From an uncultured Collinsella sp. (GTDB lineage Bacteria; Actinomycetota; Coriobacteriia; Coriobacteriales; Coriobacteriaceae), in assembly GCA_900541855.1 (NCBI GenBank), contig UQLD01000020.1, forward strand, positions 1 through 47,108: 47,108 nucleotides of DNA. Direction: 5' to 3'. The position numbers and the translations under genes are program-made. A model generated the notes under the pieces. That model was not told the DNA's origin. It ran no database searches and was given only the letters and a program-made list of their open reading frames with translations. Below, in pieces: positions 6,549 to 15,528 of this stretch (the stretch's first letter is position 1; the number at the start of each line of letters is the position of its first letter).

Positions 6549-7577
6549 CTACAAGTCGATGTGCGATTCCTTGATCGGGAACGGCTCCGCGAAGTGGCAG
6601 GCGCAGCAGTGGCCCGGTGCGACTTCCTTAAACTCGGGAAGCTTCTCAGAGCAGATGCCCTGCGCGATCGGGCAGCGCGTGTGGAAACGGCAGCCGGTCG
6701 GCGGATCCAGCGGCGACGGCGGGTCGCCAGCGAGGATGATGCGCTTGCGGGTCTTCTGGATATCAGGATCGGGAACCGGCACGGCAGACAGCAGCGACTG
6801 CGTGTACGGATGGTGAGGCTCGCTGTAGAGCGTCTTCCAGTCCGAAACCTCGACCATCTTACCCAGATACATAACGGCAACGCGATCGGAGATGTGCTGC
6901 ACGACGGACAAGTCGTGGGCGATAAACAGATATGCGGTACCGAACTTGTCCTGGAGCTCCTTCAGTAGGTTCAGAACCTGGGCCTGAATGGACACATCCA
7001 GAGCGGAAACCGGCTCGTCGCAGATAATCAGCTTGGGCTTCAGCGCAAAAGCGCGGGCAATGCCGACACGCTGACGCTGACCGCCGGAGAACTCATGCGG
7101 ATAGCGGTTGATGTGCTCGGGGTTCAGTCCAACGACGTCGAGAAGCTCGCGGACGCGCTCAATGCGCTCCTCCTTGGTACCCACGCCATGAATGGTCATG
7201 GGCTCGGAGACGATCTCGCCGATGGTCATGCGGGGATTCAGCGAAGCATAGGGATCCTGGAAGATAAACTGCATCTCGCGACGCATGTCCTTGATCTCAT
7301 GCTTGCTCATCTCGGCAACATCTTTACCCTGGAAGAACACCTTACCGGCGGTCGGCTTGGTCAGGCGCATGATGGTACGGCCCGTGGTGGACTTACCGCA
7401 ACCAGACTCGCCGACTAGGCCAAAGGTCTCGCCAGGATAAATCTCAAAAGAGATGTCGTTTACAGCAGAGACGACGCGCTTGGAAAAACGCTTGGCGAAC
7501 ATGCCGGACTCAGCGGGGAACTCCTTAGAGAGGTGCTCGACCTTCAGCAGCGGAGTACGCTCGTTGGTATCTGCCAT
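6549..7577 (-). CDS. oppF: Oligopeptide ABC transporter ATPase OppF
   Basis: A 342-residue cytoplasmic ATPase that powers peptide import together with OppD. Visible motifs: Walker A GESGCGKST (about 57-65), Q loop FQDPYASLNP, signature SGGQRQR, Walker B LIICDEP, H loop IAHDLS, and the C-terminal oligopeptide-transporter extension with CRFHTRCP and a Cys-rich tail (HCCACH). Its ATG overlaps the oppD stop codon by one base, implying coupled translation. It is the last gene of the opp operon. Hairpin element B follows the stop codon. Confidence 0.95.
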   Translation of the reverse strand: MADTNERTPLLKVEHLSKEFPAESGMFAKRFSKRVVSAVNDISFEIYPGETFGLVGESGCGKSTTGRTIMRLTKPTAGKVFFQGKDVAEMSKHEIKDMRREMQFIFQDPYASLNPRMTIGEIVSEPMTIHGVGTKEERIERVRELLDVVGLNPEHINRYPHEFSGGQRQRVGIARAFALKPKLIICDEPVSALDVSIQAQVLNLLKELQDKFGTAYLFIAHDLSVVQHISDRVAVMYLGKMVEVSDWKTLYSEPHHPYTQSLLSAVPVPDPDIQKTRKRIILAGDPPSPLDPPTGCRFHTRCPIAQGICSEKLPEFKEVAPGHCCACHFAEPFPIKESHIDL

Positions 7578-8668
7578 TACGCCTCGCCTCCCTTCTTGGA
7601 ATCCATGCGCGTACGGGACGTCTCAGGAGCGTTCTTGAGGAACTCGGGGTCACCGGAATAGTGGCACGCAGAATAGTGACCGGACTCGGTGACAACACGC
7701 TCGGGGCGCTGCTTGCGGCACTTATCGGTTGCATAAGGGCAACGAGGCGAGAACACGCAGCCCTCGGGCAGGTTCATTAGCGAAGGCGGATTGCCGTGAA
7801 TCGGCGTAAGCGGCTTCTTCTCATCGATGGCCTGCTCCGGGATGGAGCGGATAAGGCCCCAGGTGTAGGGGTGGCGGCTCTCGTAGAAGATTTCCTCGGC
7901 AGTACCGAACTCGACGGGACGGCCGGCGTACATAACCATGATCTTGTCGGCCATATCAGCGACAACACCCAGGTCATGGGTAATCATGATGATGGCGTTG
8001 CCGTTCTTCTCCTGCATTTCCTGCATAAGCTCAATAATCTGAGCCTGGATGGTAACGTCCAGGGCAGTCGTGGGCTCATCGGCAATCAGAATATCGGGAT
8101 CGCAGGCAAGAGCCATGGCAATCATGACGCGCTGACGCATACCGCCAGAGAACTGGTGCGGATACTCATTGACGCGCTTCTCGGGTTCAGGAATGCCAAC
8201 GAGGTCCAAAAGCTCGGTGGCGCGCTTGAGCGCCTCCTGCTTGGAGTAACCGCGATGCAGACGAAGGCCCTCGCCCACCTGCTTGCCGATCTTATAGACC
8301 GGGTTCAAGGAGGTCATAGGATCCTGGAAGATCATCGCGATATCGTTACCGCGAATGTGCTGCATCTCTTCCTCGGTCATCTCAAGGATAGAACGACCGC
8401 GATAGCGAACGTCGCCGCCCTCAATCTTTCCCGGAGGCATCGAGATAAGACCCATGATGGTCATGGCGGTCACGGACTTGCCAGAGCCGGACTCGCCGAC
8501 GACGCCCAGGGTCTCGCCGCGATCGAGCGTGTAGGAGACACCGTCGACAGCGCGAACAATGCCATCCTCGGTGTGGAAATACATCTTAAGGTCATCGACC
8601 TCGAGCAGATGCTGGCCCTCGGGAACCGGCTGGTCCTTCAGGTCCACATAGTTCTTGTTCTTCTTCAT
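7577..8668 (-). CDS. oppD: Oligopeptide ABC transporter ATPase OppD
   Basis: A 363-residue ATPase partner of OppF. Walker A GESGSGKSVT, Q loop FQDPMTSLNP, signature SGGMRQR, Walker B LIADEPTTALD and H loop MITHDLG are in order, followed by the C-terminal domain with CVFSPRCPYATDKC typical of the OppD/DppD group. It starts two bases after the oppC stop codon and overlaps oppF by one base, in a compact operon. Confidence 0.95.
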   Translation of the reverse strand: MKKNKNYVDLKDQPVPEGQHLLEVDDLKMYFHTEDGIVRAVDGVSYTLDRGETLGVVGESGSGKSVTAMTIMGLISMPPGKIEGGDVRYRGRSILEMTEEEMQHIRGNDIAMIFQDPMTSLNPVYKIGKQVGEGLRLHRGYSKQEALKRATELLDLVGIPEPEKRVNEYPHQFSGGMRQRVMIAMALACDPDILIADEPTTALDVTIQAQIIELMQEMQEKNGNAIIMITHDLGVVADMADKIMVMYAGRPVEFGTAEEIFYESRHPYTWGLIRSIPEQAIDEKKPLTPIHGNPPSLMNLPEGCVFSPRCPYATDKCRKQRPERVVTESGHYSACHYSGDPEFLKNAPETSRTRMDSKKGGEA

Positions 8669-8670
8669 CC

Positions 8671-9606
8671 TTATGCGTCCTTCATCTTGACGTCGAGGGC
8701 GTCGCGCAGACCGTCACCCAGCAGGGTGAAGGCGAGCACCGTCGAGAGAATTGCCAGACCGGGCATGATCATCATCCAGGGAGCGGTCAGAAGATACTGC
8801 TGACCGTCCTGAATCATGGAGCCCCACGAAGGCGTAGGCGGAATAACGCCCATGCCGAGGAAGGACAGAGCGGACTCGGTCAGAATGGCGCCACCAATGT
8901 TCATGGTCGCGTAGACCACGATGGAGGCGACGGAGTTCGGGAAGATGTGACGCACGACGATACGAGCATCGGATGCACCCATCGCGCGTGCAGCGTCAAC
9001 ATAGTCGTTTTCCTTGACCGTCAAGATTGCAGAGCGGAAGACGCGCGCAATCGAAGGCCAGCCGAGAATACCGATGGCGATAAAGACGTTCTGAAGACCA
9101 CGGCCGATAACGGCGATCATGGCGACAACGAACAGCACGTACGGGAACGCCAGGAAGATGTCCGCACAGCGCATGATGATCGTATCCCAGATGCCGCCGT
9201 AGAAACCCGCCAGAGCACCCATGACCAGACCGATCAGCGTGGAGATCGCGGTGGCCATAATGCCGACGGACAGCGAAACACGTGCACCGTAGATAACGCG
9301 GACGAGAATGTCACGACCTAGGGCGTCGGTGCCAAACGGGTGCTCGGCACACGGAGCCAGCAGCGACGTCTGAGCCATGGTGGTCGAGTCGGAAGCCGTC
9401 GGCGAACCGAGCCAGGGCTTAGCCCACAGATCTGCGGTCAGGGCAACCACAACGACGATGATGATCCAGCAGACACCGATAACGGCGAGCTTGTTCTTAC
9501 GGAGACGCTTAAAAGCGTCGCCCCACAGCGTGCGGGACTTGGCGGGAGCAGATGCGGCCTTGGTGGCGGTAGCCTGCTCCTGAGACTGAGAATCAGTTTC
9601 CTGCAT
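8671..9606 (-). CDS. oppC: Oligopeptide ABC transporter permease OppC
   Basis: A 311-residue inner-membrane permease. A cytoplasmic N-terminal tail is followed by the first membrane segment (LAVIGVCWIIIVVVVALTA), a periplasm-like loop with HPFGTDALGRDILVRVIYG (hallmark of OppC/DppC proteins) and five further segments. The EAA-like coupling loop DAARAMGASDARIVVRHIFPN binds the ATPase subunits. An AAGGGAGG ribosome binding site precedes the ATG. It forms the channel with OppB. Confidence 0.95.
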   Translation of the reverse strand: MQETDSQSQEQATATKAASAPAKSRTLWGDAFKRLRKNKLAVIGVCWIIIVVVVALTADLWAKPWLGSPTASDSTTMAQTSLLAPCAEHPFGTDALGRDILVRVIYGARVSLSVGIMATAISTLIGLVMGALAGFYGGIWDTIIMRCADIFLAFPYVLFVVAMIAVIGRGLQNVFIAIGILGWPSIARVFRSAILTVKENDYVDAARAMGASDARIVVRHIFPNSVASIVVYATMNIGGAILTESALSFLGMGVIPPTPSWGSMIQDGQQYLLTAPWMMIMPGLAILSTVLAFTLLGDGLRDALDVKMKDA

Positions 9607-9620
9607 GAGACGTACCTCCC

Positions 9621-10658
9621 TTAGGCCTTATCCGACGGACCGCCAAGGCGGATGCGCGGGTCGAGGAATGCATAGCTAATGTCGACGAGCAGGTTGATCA
9701 CCATGACGACGACGACGATGAGCGTAACGCCGCCCATAACGATGGGCCAGTCACGCATGCTAATGGCGCGATAGACCTCATAGCCGATACCGGGCCAGTT
9801 AAAGACCGTCTCGGTCAGGATGGCGCCCGAAAGCATGCCGCCAAAGTCGACACCAATATAGGTAACGACGGGGATGAGTGCATTCTTAAGCGCATGCTTG
9901 ATGATGATCGCGCGATTGGAGAGACCCTTGGCCTTTGCCGTACGGATGTAATCCTGGTTCATGACGTCAAGCAGCTGCGAACGCATAATGCGGGCGGCAT
10001 AAGCGGTCGAAACCGAAGCCAGCGTAATGGTCGGAAGCACATAGTGCATCCAATCCTGATACTGAGAGCTGGAACCGCCGGCACCCGAGATCGGCATGGA
10101 GAATGCACCGCCCGTGGCGTCCTTGAGAATGACGCCAAAGAACAGCTGCAGCAACATACCGAGCCAGAAAGCCGGGACGGCAACGAGAATCGACGTGGTG
10201 AGCGTTACCAAAATATCCCAGAAGGAATAACGCTTAACCGCCGAAATGATACCCGCACCGATACCCATGATTGCCTCGAGCACGATGGCGCACGCGGCAA
10301 GTTTGACCGTATACGGATACTTCTGGGCAAAGATTTCCGTAACCGGCAGCTTGCGCTGATACGAATTGCCCAGATCGCCATGAAGCAGGCCGTTCATGTA
10401 ATACAAGTAACGGTCCACGAGCGACGTTTGAACGGGGTCGCCGTTCTCGTCAAGGATCGCGTTGCCGTCCTCGTCCGACTGGACCAGGTGATAGCGGACG
10501 CGAAGCTGAAGCTCCACCTCGGGGGACAGAGCCTTGTCTCCACCGATCAGCTTGATCGGATCTCCCGGCACGATATTCTGGAGGGCGAACAGAATCAGCG
10601 TAACGCCCAAAAACACCGGGATGAACTGAAGCACACGTTTAACGATGTACTTACCCAT
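9621..10658 (-). CDS. oppB: Oligopeptide ABC transporter permease OppB
   Basis: A 345-residue membrane permease beginning with the classic OppB/DppB start (YIVKRVLQFIPVFLGVTLILF, residues 4-24). Six membrane segments and the coupling loop DYIRTAKAKGLSNRAIIIKHALKNA are visible, ending in FLDPRIRLGG. Residues 60-75 hold an acidic insert in the external loop. The ribosome binding site AGGGGAG precedes the ATG. A hairpin (10690-10717) separates it from oppA. Confidence 0.95.
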   Translation of the reverse strand: MGKYIVKRVLQFIPVFLGVTLILFALQNIVPGDPIKLIGGDKALSPEVELQLRVRYHLVQSDEDGNAILDENGDPVQTSLVDRYLYYMNGLLHGDLGNSYQRKLPVTEIFAQKYPYTVKLAACAIVLEAIMGIGAGIISAVKRYSFWDILVTLTTSILVAVPAFWLGMLLQLFFGVILKDATGGAFSMPISGAGGSSSQYQDWMHYVLPTITLASVSTAYAARIMRSQLLDVMNQDYIRTAKAKGLSNRAIIIKHALKNALIPVVTYIGVDFGGMLSGAILTETVFNWPGIGYEVYRAISMRDWPIVMGGVTLIVVVVMVINLLVDISYAFLDPRIRLGGPSDKA

Positions 10659-10689
10659 ACCACTCCCCTATCTAGGGATTAACCTAAAT

Positions 10690-10717
10690 GGGATGCCGAT
10701 CGCCAGACCGGCATCCC
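10690..10717 (-). terminator. Hairpin between oppA and oppB
   Basis: A 9-bp perfect stem (10690-10698 with 10709-10717) in the 156-base gap after oppA. There is no strong T run on the minus strand, so it more likely stabilises the oppA part of the message or attenuates partially than fully terminates. This would keep binding protein in excess over permease. Confidence 0.6.
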
Positions 10718-10814
10718 AAAATTACCATCAGCCAGTTTACCCCAGGTTAGGGAGAACTGTATGTTTCCCATGAGGTCTACGTAAATACTTGACCCTCACG
10801 GAAGCTGCAAACTC

Positions 10815-12491
10815 TTAGGCGAGCTCAGCGGTACCCAGCTCGGCATGCTTCTGCGGATCGACATAGAGGTGCTTGATGCGATCGGAGCCGACGATGGTGT
10901 GCGTGTAGAACATAATCGGGATGACCGGGCAGTCGGCAGCGACCATTGCGTCGGCCTCCTGCATCTTAGCGACGCGCTCCTCGTCGTCAACAATAGTACG
11001 AGCCTCGTCGACCTTGGCGTCGAACTCGGGGTTGTTGTAACCGGAGCGGTTATCGCCACCGAGGGAGTCGGAGTGGAACAGCGGATACAGGAAGTTGTCC
11101 ATGATCGGGTAGTCGGCAATCCAACCCAGACGACCGAACTGATAGTTAAAGTTCTGATACTGCTCGAGCAGGGCAGACCACTCAGGGGTATCGGAGACAG
11201 CGGTAACGCCAACCTTGGCGAGGTCGCCGATGATGGACTCCATGATCTCCTTGTGACCGCCGTCCTGGTTGTAGGAAAGGGTCACGCTAATGCCACGATC
11301 CCCGTTAGCGCCAGCGGGAGCAACCTTGTCGAGGTACTCGTTAGCCTTGTCGACATCGTAGGCGCAGAACTCCCATGCGCCCTCCTTGTAGCCATCGATG
11401 CCCGGAGGAACAATGCCGTCGGCAGGGGTACGGGTACCCTTATAGATGGTCTTGCAGATGGCCTCACGGTTGATGGCCAGGGAGATGCCCCTGCGCAGGT
11501 CGGCGTTGTTGAACGGCTCGGCCGTGGTGTTGCAGGTCAGATAGTACGTGGAAGGCTCGGCGCCGAGCAGCATGCGCTCGCCGTCACCCATGGTGTAGCC
11601 GTCCTTGGACACGCCGCGATCCTTCTTGGCGGCATCGATCTGAGCGACGGGAACGTCGCAGACATCGAGGTTACCGGCCTGGAACTCCTTGTAAGCAGTC
11701 TCCATGTCCTTGATGACCTGGAAGTGGATGCCATCGATCTTGGCCTTGTCGCCATAGTAATCGTCGAACTTCTTGAGGTTGATCTCCTGACCATCCTCCC
11801 ACTTGCCGTCCATCATGAACGGGCCGTTACCGACCGGTGCAAGATAGAAGCTCTTGACATCGGACTCGGCGCACTCGGGAACCGGGGCCAGAGCCGGGTG
11901 AGAGGCGACGAAGGGGAAGTCGGCGTAAGCGGAAGACAGCTTGACGACGAGGGTCTCATCGTCGGGGCAAGTAACACCGCTGAGCTCGGTAGCGTTACCG
12001 GCAAGCAGGTCGTCATAGCCCTCGACCATAGAAAGGTGATAGGAGACCTCGGAAGGGCCGTACTCGGTAGCGATGGCCGACTTGGTGTTGACCAGACGCT
12101 CCCAACCGAGCTTGAAGGACTTGGAGGTAACGTCGTCACCGTTGTGGAACTTGGCCTTCTTGATCTTGAAGGTGAACTCGGTGGCGTCGTCGTTGGCCTC
12201 AAAGGACTCGCAAGCCAGCGGAACGATCTCGCCCTTCTCGGCGTCATAAGAGGTCAGAGCATCAAAGAGCTGGTACTCGACCTGAGTGCCCTGGTCCTCC
12301 TGGACGTTATAGGGGTCGATGCAGACCGGGTTGTTGATGTAGAAGTTCAGCGTCGAACCGGACTCAGAACCGGAAGCGTCGCCGCCCTTCTTGCCGCATG
12401 CGGCAAGAAAAGCCATGGAGCTCGCAGCAAGGGTACCGCCGACAAAGGCGCGACGACCCATAACGGGCTGGTGGAACATAGAATCAGCCAT
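10815..12491 (-). CDS. oppA: Oligopeptide-binding lipoprotein OppA (SBP family 5)
   Basis: A 558-residue extracytoplasmic solute-binding protein anchored by lipid. The N terminus has GRRAFVGGTLAASSMAFLAAC, with a lipobox LAAC (Cys32) and a twin-arginine-like RR at 13-14. The mature part carries the family-5 signature with NPVCIDPYNV, FHNGDDVTSKSF and PLRRGISLAI-like segments (here NADLRRGISLAINREAI). It captures peptides and delivers them to OppBC. The ATG at 12491 has an ideal AAGGAGG seven bases upstream. First gene of the operon, with a good promoter at 12588-12616. Confidence 0.95.
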   Translation of the reverse strand: MADSMFHQPVMGRRAFVGGTLAASSMAFLAACGKKGGDASGSESGSTLNFYINNPVCIDPYNVQEDQGTQVEYQLFDALTSYDAEKGEIVPLACESFEANDDATEFTFKIKKAKFHNGDDVTSKSFKLGWERLVNTKSAIATEYGPSEVSYHLSMVEGYDDLLAGNATELSGVTCPDDETLVVKLSSAYADFPFVASHPALAPVPECAESDVKSFYLAPVGNGPFMMDGKWEDGQEINLKKFDDYYGDKAKIDGIHFQVIKDMETAYKEFQAGNLDVCDVPVAQIDAAKKDRGVSKDGYTMGDGERMLLGAEPSTYYLTCNTTAEPFNNADLRRGISLAINREAICKTIYKGTRTPADGIVPPGIDGYKEGAWEFCAYDVDKANEYLDKVAPAGANGDRGISVTLSYNQDGGHKEIMESIIGDLAKVGVTAVSDTPEWSALLEQYQNFNYQFGRLGWIADYPIMDNFLYPLFHSDSLGGDNRSGYNNPEFDAKVDEARTIVDDEERVAKMQEADAMVAADCPVIPIMFYTHTIVGSDRIKHLYVDPQKHAELGTAELA

Positions 12492-12569
12492 GCCATCCTC
12501 CTTATGAGATAGGACAAAGTAAGTTCGGTCGGGCAACGTCAAGACAGCCCAATCGAACCATTCAAACGC

Positions 12570-12616
12570 GGTCCGCCGTTTTGGCTGGTTATACAAAGCG
12601 GACCAACGTATTGCAA
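12570..12616 (-). promoter_or_regulatory. opp operon promoter with flanking inverted repeat
   Basis: On the minus strand: -35 TTGCAA (12611-12616), a 17-base spacer and -10 TATAAC (12588-12593). This leaves a leader of about 90 bases to the oppA start. The inverted repeat GCGGACC/GGTCCGC (12570-12576 and 12598-12604) straddles the -10 element and is a candidate operator. The 291 bases between oppA and secG hold only this promoter, AT-rich sequence and the secG terminator. Confidence 0.75.
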
Positions 12617-12725
12617 TACAGTAGCGCATTTTATGCACGATTTGGGGCTAATTCCGGTTAACGGTCGAGATTTTCTTTAGTTGGGCGAAGTATATGAGGA
12701 TATTTTGACTCTGTTACAAATATGT

Positions 12726-12756
12726 AAACAAAATGGGTCCCGCACTTGCGGGACCC
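12726..12756 (-). terminator. Terminator of secG
   Basis: A perfect 9-bp stem (12735-12743 with 12748-12756) followed on the minus strand by ATTTTGTTT. The plus strand also has TTTT after the stem, but no plus-strand gene ends here. Confidence 0.85.
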
Positions 12757-12782
12757 TTTTCAAGTATTTATGCGGTTCGTGA

Positions 12783-13037
12783 TTAGTAGCCCACGATGCC
12801 CTGCGGGAAGAAGAACATGCACAGCACGACGCACACGGCAAACACGACAGCCATGATGACGGTCAGGCGGTCAAGGTTCTGCTCCATAACGCCCGTGGCA
12901 GAGCTGGAGTTATACAGCGAGCTGGCAATCATATCCGAAACGCCGGTACCCTTACCGGAATGCATCAGGACGAGAATCGTCAGCGCCACGGCAGAAACAG
13001 CCCAAACGACAAACAGAAGAATCTGGAACGGACCCAT
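12783..13037 (-). CDS. secG: Protein translocase subunit SecG
   Basis: An 84-residue membrane protein with two hydrophobic segments (about 5-25 and 58-77) separated by the conserved loop LMHSGKGTGVSDMI, the normal SecG layout. It associates with SecYE to aid protein export. The ATG follows AAGGAG. It lies downstream of gpmI but is separated from it by a strong terminator, and has its own terminator. Confidence 0.95.
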   Translation of the reverse strand: MGPFQILLFVVWAVSAVALTILVLMHSGKGTGVSDMIASSLYNSSSATGVMEQNLDRLTVIMAVVFAVCVVLCMFFFPQGIVGY

Positions 13038-13140
13038 AGATAAGCTCCTTAATAGAACAGTTCAAACTCCAGTACTGTACCACAATCCCCCGCTCTCCCC
13101 TACCTGCCACTCAAGGACGGGGTGGAAATGGCAGAAATAC

Positions 13141-13175
13141 CAAAAAGGGGGTTGTCCGGTTGTGGACAACCCCCT
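13141..13175 (-). terminator. Terminator of the pgk-tpiA-gpmI operon
   Basis: A 12-bp stem (13146-13157 with 13164-13175) followed on the minus strand by TTTTT. A small 7-bp hairpin (13180-13186 with 13194-13200) lies directly after the gpmI stop codon. Confidence 0.92.
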
Positions 13176-13201
13176 TGCTAGAAAACGGTATTTGTTTTCT
13201 A

Positions 13202-14755
13202 TTAGGCCTCGGTAGCGAGCACGCGGCCCGTCATCTCGGCGGAAGGCTCAATACCAGCCATGGTGAGCATGGTCGGAGCGATATCGGAAAGACGGCCGTC
13301 CTCGATACCGGTGAGCTTGGCCTTCTCATCAACGATGATGAACGGCACGCGGTTGGTGGTGTGAGCCGTAAACGGATGCTTGGAGCCGTCGGAAGCAACG
13401 TCAAACATGTGATCGGCGTTGCCGTGGTCGGCGGTAATCAGTGCAAAGCCGCCCTTGGCGAGAATCGCCGGGACAACCTTGGACAGGGCATCGTCAACAG
13501 CCTCAACGGCCTTAACGGCAGCGTCGAAGACACCGGTGTGACCAACCATGTCGCAGTTCGCGAAGTTCACGATGTAGAAATCAGCGCGATCCTCGTTGAT
13601 GGCGGCGACGAGCTTCTCGGTAACCTCGGGAGCGCTCATCTCGGGCTGCAGATCGTAGGTAGCAACCTTGGGGGAAGCGACGAGCACGCGCTCCTCGCCC
13701 TCCTTGGGCTCCTCGATGCCACCGTTGAGGAAGAACGTCACGTGGGCGTACTTCTCGGTCTCGGCAGTGTGCAGCTGCTTCAGGCCATTGGCGGCGATAA
13801 CGTCGGCCAGGACGTTCTCGGGGAACGTCTTGGGGAAGGCGACCTCGACGTCAAACGTCGGATCATACTCGGTCATCGTCACAAAGTGCGAAAGCTTGAT
13901 CTGCTCGCGCTCAAAGCCGTCGAACTCCTTGTCCGTGAACACGCGGGTCATCTGACGAGCACGGTCGGGACGGAAGTTGAAGAAGATGGCCGCGTCGCCC
14001 TCGTGAATGCCCTCGTTGTGGGCAGCGAAGGGCTCGACGAACTCGTCGCCGCGCGGGTCCTTCTCGTAGTAGGCCTTGATACCGGCAACGGGGTCGGTAT
14101 CAGCATCGGACGCGTTGACCATGACGTCGTAGGCGCGCTGGATGCGCTCCCAACGATTATCGCGGTCCATGGCCCAATAACGGCCCGAGACGGTGGCAAC
14201 GCGAGCGTCGCAACCGGTCTCCTCGGAGATCTTAGCCAGGAAAGCGCAGAACTCACTCATGTAACCGGCACCGGACTGCGGGTCAACGTCGCGACCATCC
14301 ATGAAGGCGTGGACGCGAACGGTCTTGACACCGTGCTCGGCAGCCATCTTGACCAGAGCCTCGACGTGGTTCATGTGAGAATGAACACCGCCAGGGCTCA
14401 TAAGGCCCATGAGGTGGAGAGTCTTACCGTCAGCCTTGACATCGTCCATAGCCTTGACGAAAACCTCGTTCTTGGCGATGGAACCGTCCTTGATGGCATT
14501 GTTGATGCGCGAAAGCTCCTGGAACACGATGCGGCCGGCACCGATGTTGAGGTGACCCACCTCGGAGTTACCCATCTGGCCGTCGGGAAGGCCCACGTCC
14601 TCGCCCGAAGCACCGAGCGTGGTGTGGGGGTACTTCTCGTACAGGCTATCAAGGAAGGGCGTCTTGGCAGCGGCGACGGCGTTCTCGCCATCGGCCGGAG
14701 CAAGGCCGCAGCCATCCATGATAATCAGGAGTGCAGGAAGATGACGTTGTGCCAT
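13202..14755 (-). CDS. gpmI: 2,3-bisphosphoglycerate-independent phosphoglycerate mutase
   Basis: A 517-residue cytoplasmic enzyme that interconverts 3-phosphoglycerate and 2-phosphoglycerate using two Mn ions. Alkaline-phosphatase-fold motifs are visible: the metal site IIMDGCG (12-18), catalytic serine in GQMGNSEVGH (Ser64), the substrate-binding domain with HAFMDGRDVDPQSG, and the C-terminal metal site TADHGNADHM. Full length for the family. It starts five bases after the tpiA stop in the glycolytic operon pgk-tpiA-gpmI. Confidence 0.97.
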   Translation of the reverse strand: MAQRHLPALLIIMDGCGLAPADGENAVAAAKTPFLDSLYEKYPHTTLGASGEDVGLPDGQMGNSEVGHLNIGAGRIVFQELSRINNAIKDGSIAKNEVFVKAMDDVKADGKTLHLMGLMSPGGVHSHMNHVEALVKMAAEHGVKTVRVHAFMDGRDVDPQSGAGYMSEFCAFLAKISEETGCDARVATVSGRYWAMDRDNRWERIQRAYDVMVNASDADTDPVAGIKAYYEKDPRGDEFVEPFAAHNEGIHEGDAAIFFNFRPDRARQMTRVFTDKEFDGFEREQIKLSHFVTMTEYDPTFDVEVAFPKTFPENVLADVIAANGLKQLHTAETEKYAHVTFFLNGGIEEPKEGEERVLVASPKVATYDLQPEMSAPEVTEKLVAAINEDRADFYIVNFANCDMVGHTGVFDAAVKAVEAVDDALSKVVPAILAKGGFALITADHGNADHMFDVASDGSKHPFTAHTTNRVPFIIVDEKAKLTGIEDGRLSDIAPTMLTMAGIEPSAEMTGRVLATEA

Positions 14756-14760
14756 ATGTC

Positions 14761-15528
14761 CTACTCGCCTGCCTTGACGACCATAGAGGCGAAGTCGGCA
14801 GCCTTGAGCGAAGCGCCGCCCACGAGGGCGCCGTCAACGTCGGGCTTGGCGACGAGCTCGGCGATGTTGCCGGGCTTGGCGGAACCGCCATACAGCACGC
14901 GGATGCCGTTAGCGAGCTCCTCGCCGAACATCTCCTTGAGGGTCTCACGGATAGCACCGCAGACCTCCTGAGCGTCCTCGGCGGTAGCGGTCTTGCCGGT
15001 GCCGATGGCCCAGATGGGCTCGTAGGCGACGACGACCTGCTTGGGGCAGGTGATCTCAAGACCAGCAAGGCCAGCCTTGACCTGGTTCACGACGTGCTCG
15101 ACATAGGTGCCAGCCTCGCGGACCTCGAGGGACTCGCCGCAGCAGAAGACGGGAACAAGGCCGGCGGCAACGAGAGCCTTAGCCTTCTTGTTCTGGTCCT
15201 CGTCGGTCTCGTGGAAGTAGTCGCGACGCTCGGAGTGACCGATGATGCAGTAGGTGCAGCCAGCGGACTTGAGCATGTCGCAAGAGGACTCACCGGTGAA
15301 GGCACCCTTGGCCTCCCAGTACACGTTCTGTGCACCGAGGGCAATGGGGGCAGCCTGAATACGGTCATGAACCGTGGTGATGTCGATGGTCGGAGGGCAG
15401 ACGAGCACCTCGACGCCGGCCGGAACCTCGGGCAGAGCCTGAGCCAGCTCGTCGGCGAGCTTGGCGGCCTCGGCGACGTCGTTGTTCATCTTCCAGTTAC
15501 CAGCGATAAGAAGGGTGCGATTAGGCAT
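14761..15528 (-). CDS. tpiA: Triosephosphate isomerase
   Basis: A 255-residue glycolytic enzyme interconverting dihydroxyacetone phosphate and glyceraldehyde 3-phosphate. Catalytic residues are in place: Lys13 in GNWKMN, His98 in IIGHSERR and Glu170 in AYEPIWAIGTG, with the phosphate loop VLYGGSAKPGN near the C terminus. The ATG at 15528 overlaps the last codons of pgk by eight bases (ATGCCTAA), a coupling arrangement. An in-frame extension upstream lies wholly inside pgk and was not used. Confidence 0.97.
   Translation of the reverse strand: MPNRTLLIAGNWKMNNDVAEAAKLADELAQALPEVPAGVEVLVCPPTIDITTVHDRIQAAPIALGAQNVYWEAKGAFTGESSCDMLKSAGCTYCIIGHSERRDYFHETDEDQNKKAKALVAAGLVPVFCCGESLEVREAGTYVEHVVNQVKAGLAGLEITCPKQVVVAYEPIWAIGTGKTATAEDAQEVCGAIRETLKEMFGEELANGIRVLYGGSAKPGNIAELVAKPDVDGALVGGASLKAADFASMVVKAGE

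Noticed and set aside
10845..14971. Long plus-strand frames opposite oppA and gpmI
   Set aside because: Same reason: GC-rich shadow frames without recognisable domains or start signals.
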